Assembly: GCF_004025535.1 (NCBI RefSeq)
Contig: NZ_QJRG01000048.1
Span: 560,933 to 624,932, forward strand
DNA length: 64,000 bases
Reading direction: 5' to 3'
Source: Pseudomonas alkylphenolica
GTDB taxonomy: Bacteria > Pseudomonadota > Gammaproteobacteria > Pseudomonadales > Pseudomonadaceae
Below the pieces are notes generated by a model, which searched no databases, was not told the DNA's origin, and saw only the letters and a list, made by a program, of their open reading frames with translations. Positions within the stretch are counted from its first letter, which is position 1. Every line of letters begins with the position of its first letter. Both the position numbers and the translations under genes were made by a program. Shown piece by piece: positions 61,301-64,000 of the stretch.

Positions 61301-61805
61301 CGGTTGTGATGAATGCATCGAATTCCTTGCGGATTTCGTCGGTGATGCGCTTGCCACGGCCACTGCGGATCGGCGTGCCGATGTCACCGCTCTGGCGACG
61401 CACGCTGATCATTTCGCTGGCAAACGCGTTCCACTCCTGCTGCAGCCCTTTCAGGCGCTCCAGACGGTCAATCTGCTGCGGGTTGTCCATCACCAGTTGC
61501 TGCAGGCCGCTGAGACTGGAGAATACTTGTGGCTTGGCCACCTCGTAGGGTTCCAGAAAGCGTTCGTCACCGGTGATCAGATAGCCGCGCATACCGGTTT
61601 CCATGTCGATCGACAGTTTTACCGCTTCATTGGCGTTATTGATCACCCGGTCGGTGTGTTCGACCCATTGGATGGCCGAGAGCAAATAGCTGATGCCCAC
61701 GACGAAGACGATGGCGCTGAGCAGACCGACACCCAGCGGCAGGCCAATATTGCGGCTCAGCAGTTTGCGAAAACTTTGCTGGTCGATCGATGCGGGTTGA
61801 GTCAT
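58335..61805 (-). CDS. CHASE3-GAF hybrid histidine kinase with three receivers
   Basis: A 1156-residue kinase. Helix 1 (22-43), a CHASE3 periplasmic domain (about 45-180; E-T-G-M-R-G-Y-L), helix 2 (182-204), a GAF-like domain (about 250-395) and a long coiled coil (400-485) lead to HisKA with His496 (N-M-S-H-E-L-R-T-P) and HATPase (N-A-V-K-F, D-S-G-I-G-I, G-T-G-L-G-L). Three receivers follow with phosphoacceptors Asp814, Asp936 and Asp1083. It heads the cheR-cheB-kinase operon. ATG 61805 is used; the in-frame upstream extension lacks a membrane-compatible start. Confidence 0.9.
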   Translation of the reverse strand: MTQPASIDQQSFRKLLSRNIGLPLGVGLLSAIVFVVGISYLLSAIQWVEHTDRVINNANEAVKLSIDMETGMRGYLITGDERFLEPYEVAKPQVFSSLSGLQQLVMDNPQQIDRLERLKGLQQEWNAFASEMISVRRQSGDIGTPIRSGRGKRITDEIRKEFDAFITTEQQFRMARNEQVNSITVTAISVYLVFVVLLSALLAYLGRRDLLALSASYNSNLQAQQRSTQRLEQQAWLRTGQTQLAEQVLGQLTLPMLGSNILRFFASYLGSAVAALYVRDEHGGLRRVATYGFSREQAEREHQVGHQEGLLAQAVSQGRLLRLDEVPEDYFKISSGLGEGLPRSVIIMPASNDGQINGVVELGFLRTLTDRDIELLELVGDNLGTSIESARYRQRLQEVLAETQQLNEELQVQQEELKTANEELEEQSRVLKESQAHLETQQAELEQTNEQLAERTEALEFRNGELNQAQRDLKVRAEELQRSSKYKSEFLANMSHELRTPLNSSLILAKLLAENTQGNLSDEQVKFAESIYSAGNDLLNLINDILDIAKVEAGKLEVRPQTTQVARLVDGLRLMFEPLASDKQLSFSVAIEPQVPATLYTDRQRLEQILKNLLSNAVKFTERGQVSLTVHWQAGNGIVFSVRDSGIGIAADQQQSIFEAFHQGDGTSNRRFGGTGLGLSISRDLAQLLGGQISVDSSPGKGSVFSLILPEHYEPAGTQVPALIVNQPVAIVPDVVPQQDEPHVVVRRAPAFDDDRELAPFSNRCILVIEDEPNFARILFDLAHELGYSCLVAAAADEGFELAARYVPDAILLDMRLPDHSGLTVLQRLKEQAGTRHIPVHIISVEDRVEAALHMGAVGYAVKPTSREELKAVFARLEAKLTQKLKHILLVEDDDLQRESIARLIGDDDIEITAVGLAQEALDLLRENIYDCMIIDMKLPDMLGNELLKRMSNEDIRAFPPVIVYTGRNLTRDEEAELLKYSRSIIIKGARSPERLLDEVTLFLHKVESTLSHERQRMLKTARSRDKVFEGRKLLLVDDDVRNIFALTSALEHKGAVVEIARNGHEAIERLEQHADIDLVLMDVMMPQMDGYEATRLIRTQARWRKLPIIAVTAKAMKDDQQRCLQAGANDYLAKPIDLDRLFSLIRVWLPQLERI

Positions 61806-62082
61806 TGCACAGTTCCAAGCAAGTGAATCAAACAAAAGAAAGTGGCGAACCTGTCGAGAAAACCGTTCCTTAGTTCGCGACAATGGCTGCGGGGGCAGCC
61901 TGATAGCTATGAGTCTAAACAGCTTTGCCCAATCTGGCAGGGCATTTAGCCAGCATTTGAGAGCATGATTGCGCAATCGTTCCCTGCAACGGCGCAGATC
62001 GCTATCCTGCAACAACGGCCGGGAACTTCGACCGGGGCCAGACGTACTGAATATAAACCGCTTATTGAACAGGACGCTGAAC

Positions 62083-62445
62083 ATGCCCTCTCCCACTCAA
62101 CCCTTATTGGTTGTCGAAGACGATGCCATCGTGCGCATGTTGATCGTCGAAGTGCTCAGCGAACTCGGTTATTCGGTGATCGAGGCCCAGGACGCCACCA
62201 CCGCGCTGGAGGTCGTTAACAACCCTGAGCAACCGCTGGCCTTGATGATGACCGATGTCGGCCTGCCGGACATGGACGGCAAAACCCTCGCCAACCGGGC
62301 GCGCGAGGCGCGCCCGCTGTTGCCGATCCTGTTTGCCAGCGGCTTTACCGATTCAATCGAGGTACCGCCGGGCATGCACCTGATCGGCAAGCCGTTCAGC
62401 ATCGACCAGTTGCGTGACAAGGTGAACGCCCTGCTCAACGGTTGA
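62083..62445 (+). CDS. Single-domain response regulator
   Basis: A 120-residue receiver. V-V-E-D-D-A-I-V-R holds the acidic pair, M-M-T-D-V-G-L-P-D-M-D-G the phosphoacceptor Asp, and L-I-G-K-P-F the conserved Lys. There is no output domain, so it works as a phospho-relay or CheY-like partner. It diverges from the hybrid kinase operon by 277 bases, which suggests it is its partner. Confidence 0.9.
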   Translation: MPSPTQPLLVVEDDAIVRMLIVEVLSELGYSVIEAQDATTALEVVNNPEQPLALMMTDVGLPDMDGKTLANRAREARPLLPILFASGFTDSIEVPPGMHLIGKPFSIDQLRDKVNALLNG

Positions 62446-62511
62446 CGATGAGGACCGCCTGCAGCGTGCCAATCTGGTTTAATACACGCTTTTTCAAGGT
62501 CCCTCGCGCTC

Positions 62512-63831
62512 ATGCTCAGCCCCACCCTCAACGTCCTGGTCATCGGTTACGTCTGGCCCGAGCCGCGCTCCTCGGCCGCCGGCGGACACATGATGCAGAT
62601 CCTCGAAAGCTTTGTGCAGCGCGGGTGGCGGGTAACGTTCAGCAGCCCGGCAGCGGTCGGTGAGCACAAGGCCGACCTGTCTGCCCTGGGGATTGTCGAG
62701 CAGGCCATCACCCTCAACGACAGCAGTTTCGACCGGTTTGTCAGCGAACTGGCGCCTGATGTGGTGTTGTTTGACCGCTTCATGATGGAAGAACAGTTTG
62801 GCTGGCGTGTAGAGAAACACTGCCCCAGTGCCCTGCGCGTGCTGGAAACGTCCGACCTGCAAAGCCTGCGCGATGCGCGCCAGCAGCTGCTGCGCCGCCG
62901 GCTGATCGAAGGCCTGGACCCCAATGATTTCCGTGCCCTGTTCGCCACCTCGGGGCCCGACCTGTATCGGCAGATGGCCAGCGCCGACCTGACCCTGCGC
63001 GAACTGGCCGCAATCTATCGCAGTGACTTGAGCCTGATGACCTCGGATGTCGAGATCGATCTGTTGACCAACGGTTTCGGCGTGCCCGAGCACCTGCTGC
63101 ACTGGTGCCCATTGATGGTCGATGTGCCCGGCGCACCGTTCAAACCCTTTGCACAACGGGCGAACTTTCTCAGCATCGGCAACTTCCGCCACGCCCCCAA
63201 CTGGGATGCCGTGCTCTGGATGAAAAACACCCTGTGGCCGATGATTCGCCGTCGCCTGCCGCAGGCTCAACTGCACATTTATGGCGCTTACACCCCGCCT
63301 AAAGCCACTGCACTGCACAAACCCGCAGAAGGTTTTCACGTCATGAACTGGGCCGAGGACGCACTCGAGGTGATGAGCAATGCGCGCATCTGCCTGGCGC
63401 CGCTGCGCTTCGGCGCCGGGATCAAAGGCAAACTGACCGATGCGATGCTCTGCGGCACCCCGAGCGTAACCACGCCGATCGGCGCCGAAGCCATGCACGG
63501 CGCCCTGCCCTGGCCGGGCGCCGTGGCCAGCACCGCCGAAGCCCTGGCCGAAGCGGCAGCACAGCTGTACAGCGATGAACAACGCTGGCTGAACGCACAA
63601 CAGCAGGGCCTGCAACTGCTGCGCGCCCGTTTTGACCGACGACCGCACAGCGCTGCCCTGGTCGAGCGTATCGAATACGCCTTGAGCGACCTGGACCAAC
63701 ACCGCCTGTTCAATTTTACCGGGGCCATGCTGCGTCATCACCAGCACAAGAGCACCCAGTACATGGCGCAATGGATCGAAGCGAAAAACCGCCTGGCTAC
63801 AGCGGCCGACGCAGCAGATAAGTGTCCATGA
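62512..63831 (+). CDS. Glycosyltransferase, GT-B fold (GT4-like)
   Basis: A 439-residue protein. The N-terminal half has I-G-Y-V-W-P-E-P-R-S-S-A-A-G-G-H and the C-terminal half F-L-S-I-G-N-F-R-H-A-P-N-W, then L-A-P-L-R-F-G-A-G-I-K-G-K-L-T-D-A-M-L-C-G-T-P-S-V-T-T, the nucleotide-sugar site of GT-B retaining enzymes. The acceptor is unknown. It stands alone; the preceding gene ends 66 bases before. Confidence 0.88.
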   Translation: MLSPTLNVLVIGYVWPEPRSSAAGGHMMQILESFVQRGWRVTFSSPAAVGEHKADLSALGIVEQAITLNDSSFDRFVSELAPDVVLFDRFMMEEQFGWRVEKHCPSALRVLETSDLQSLRDARQQLLRRRLIEGLDPNDFRALFATSGPDLYRQMASADLTLRELAAIYRSDLSLMTSDVEIDLLTNGFGVPEHLLHWCPLMVDVPGAPFKPFAQRANFLSIGNFRHAPNWDAVLWMKNTLWPMIRRRLPQAQLHIYGAYTPPKATALHKPAEGFHVMNWAEDALEVMSNARICLAPLRFGAGIKGKLTDAMLCGTPSVTTPIGAEAMHGALPWPGAVASTAEALAEAAAQLYSDEQRWLNAQQQGLQLLRARFDRRPHSAALVERIEYALSDLDQHRLFNFTGAMLRHHQHKSTQYMAQWIEAKNRLATAADAADKCP

Positions 63832-64000
63832 TCCAGCCTTTGCGTGCGCGAGCCTGCTCGCGCTGCGCAAGAATGGTGGCTTTGACCTGCTGCAGTGGCC
63901 CGCTGATGAGCAGTTCATCCGCCATTCCCAGGTACGCTCCCCAATAGATCCACAGGTCCGGCTCGTCGCGCTCGGCAAAGGCACCGTGGCTGTCGAGCAT
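63797..64000 (-). CDS. cobF: Precorrin-6A synthase, C-terminal part
   Basis: The last 67 residues of a gene that continues beyond the window. D-E-P-D-L-W-I-Y-W-G-A-Y-L-G-M-A-D-E-L-L-I-S-G and K-G-W-I-M-D-T-Y-L-L-R-R match the end of CobF, the deacetylating methyltransferase of aerobic cobalamin synthesis. It overlaps the glycosyltransferase end by 35 bases, tail to tail. Confidence 0.85.
   Translation of the reverse strand: MLDSHGAFAERDEPDLWIYWGAYLGMADELLISGPLQQVKATILAQREQARARKGWIMDTYLLRRPL

Noticed and set aside
1..64000. CRISPR arrays, rRNA and tRNA genes
   Set aside because: No regularly spaced repeats of CRISPR type and no tRNA or rRNA signatures were seen on either strand.

Overview
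The window looks like a chromosomal segment of a Pseudomonas, most like the P. putida/P. fluorescens side of the genus. The main clues are an OprD-type porin, 4-hydroxyphenylpyruvate dioxygenase, DUF1652 and DUF6555 proteins, a bktB-hbd-tetR block beside a hybrid kinase-cheR-cheB block, and a CobF C-terminus at the right edge. Most of it is high-GC core or shell genome. Two stretches are mobile or decayed: about 1-4990 and about 12850-18500. All assignments come from reading the sequence; no database search was run.

1-4990, integrated element. The C-terminus of a tyrosine integrase leads in, followed by the frameshifted C-terminus of a second, different integrase. A compact plus-strand module follows: a small unknown protein, an AlpA-type regulator, a small unknown protein, a Toprim primase-like protein, a DUF3987 protein and a small protein with a TubC-like N-terminus. 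The last three overlap by ATGA junctions. The 3' end of the DUF3987 gene carries twelve near-identical hexamers, six in one orientation then six in the other, mostly spaced 9-11 bp. This resembles a replication or control iteron array.

4991-12850, sulfur-related locus. It contains a solitary outer-membrane beta-barrel, a divergent tsdBA pair (thiosulfate dehydrogenase and its cytochrome partner), a FadL-type porin, a DUF3313 lipoprotein, an SdsA-type alkylsulfatase with a clear terminator, and an inner-membrane protein.

12850-18500, lower-GC accessory island. It is dominated by a 1271-residue SIR2-domain protein resembling single-gene anti-phage NADases. The remains of a gene overlap its start, apparently cut by an IS-like end with tandem terminal repeats. 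Beyond are decayed DNA, a terminase-small-subunit-like gene without its large subunit, and paired GGGGGCAA repeats.

18500-28570, catabolic genes. A divergent LysR regulator faces a four-gene operon that puts an amidohydrolase on each side of the inner membrane, with a porin and an MFS carrier. AdhP, small Pseudomonas-specific proteins and AlkA follow.

28600-40840, mixed metabolic and stress genes: two YcaC-like hydrolases, pirin with a LysR regulator, an alpha/beta hydrolase, LysE, a chromene-carboxylate-isomerase-like protein, an SDR lacking its catalytic Ser and Tyr with a divergent TetR regulator, a DUF4157-like protease-motif protein, a methyltransferase, a TPR protein, a deaminase and a DJ-1/PfpI protein. 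At 40043-43848, two CSS-motif membrane proteins flank hppD; only one keeps an EAL domain.

43900-55640: RarD, a TerC-CBS protein, LysE, AraC, and an XRE-cupin regulator. The XRE gene diverges, across a perfect palindrome, from a class II aldolase and a DapA-like lyase. Then come an AraC regulator, bktB-hbd-tetR and an orphan Tle1-like DUF2235 protein.

55755-64000: a four-gene overlapping signalling operon (1156-residue hybrid kinase, CheR, CheB, REC-kinase), a single-domain response regulator, a glycosyltransferase and the 3' end of cobF.
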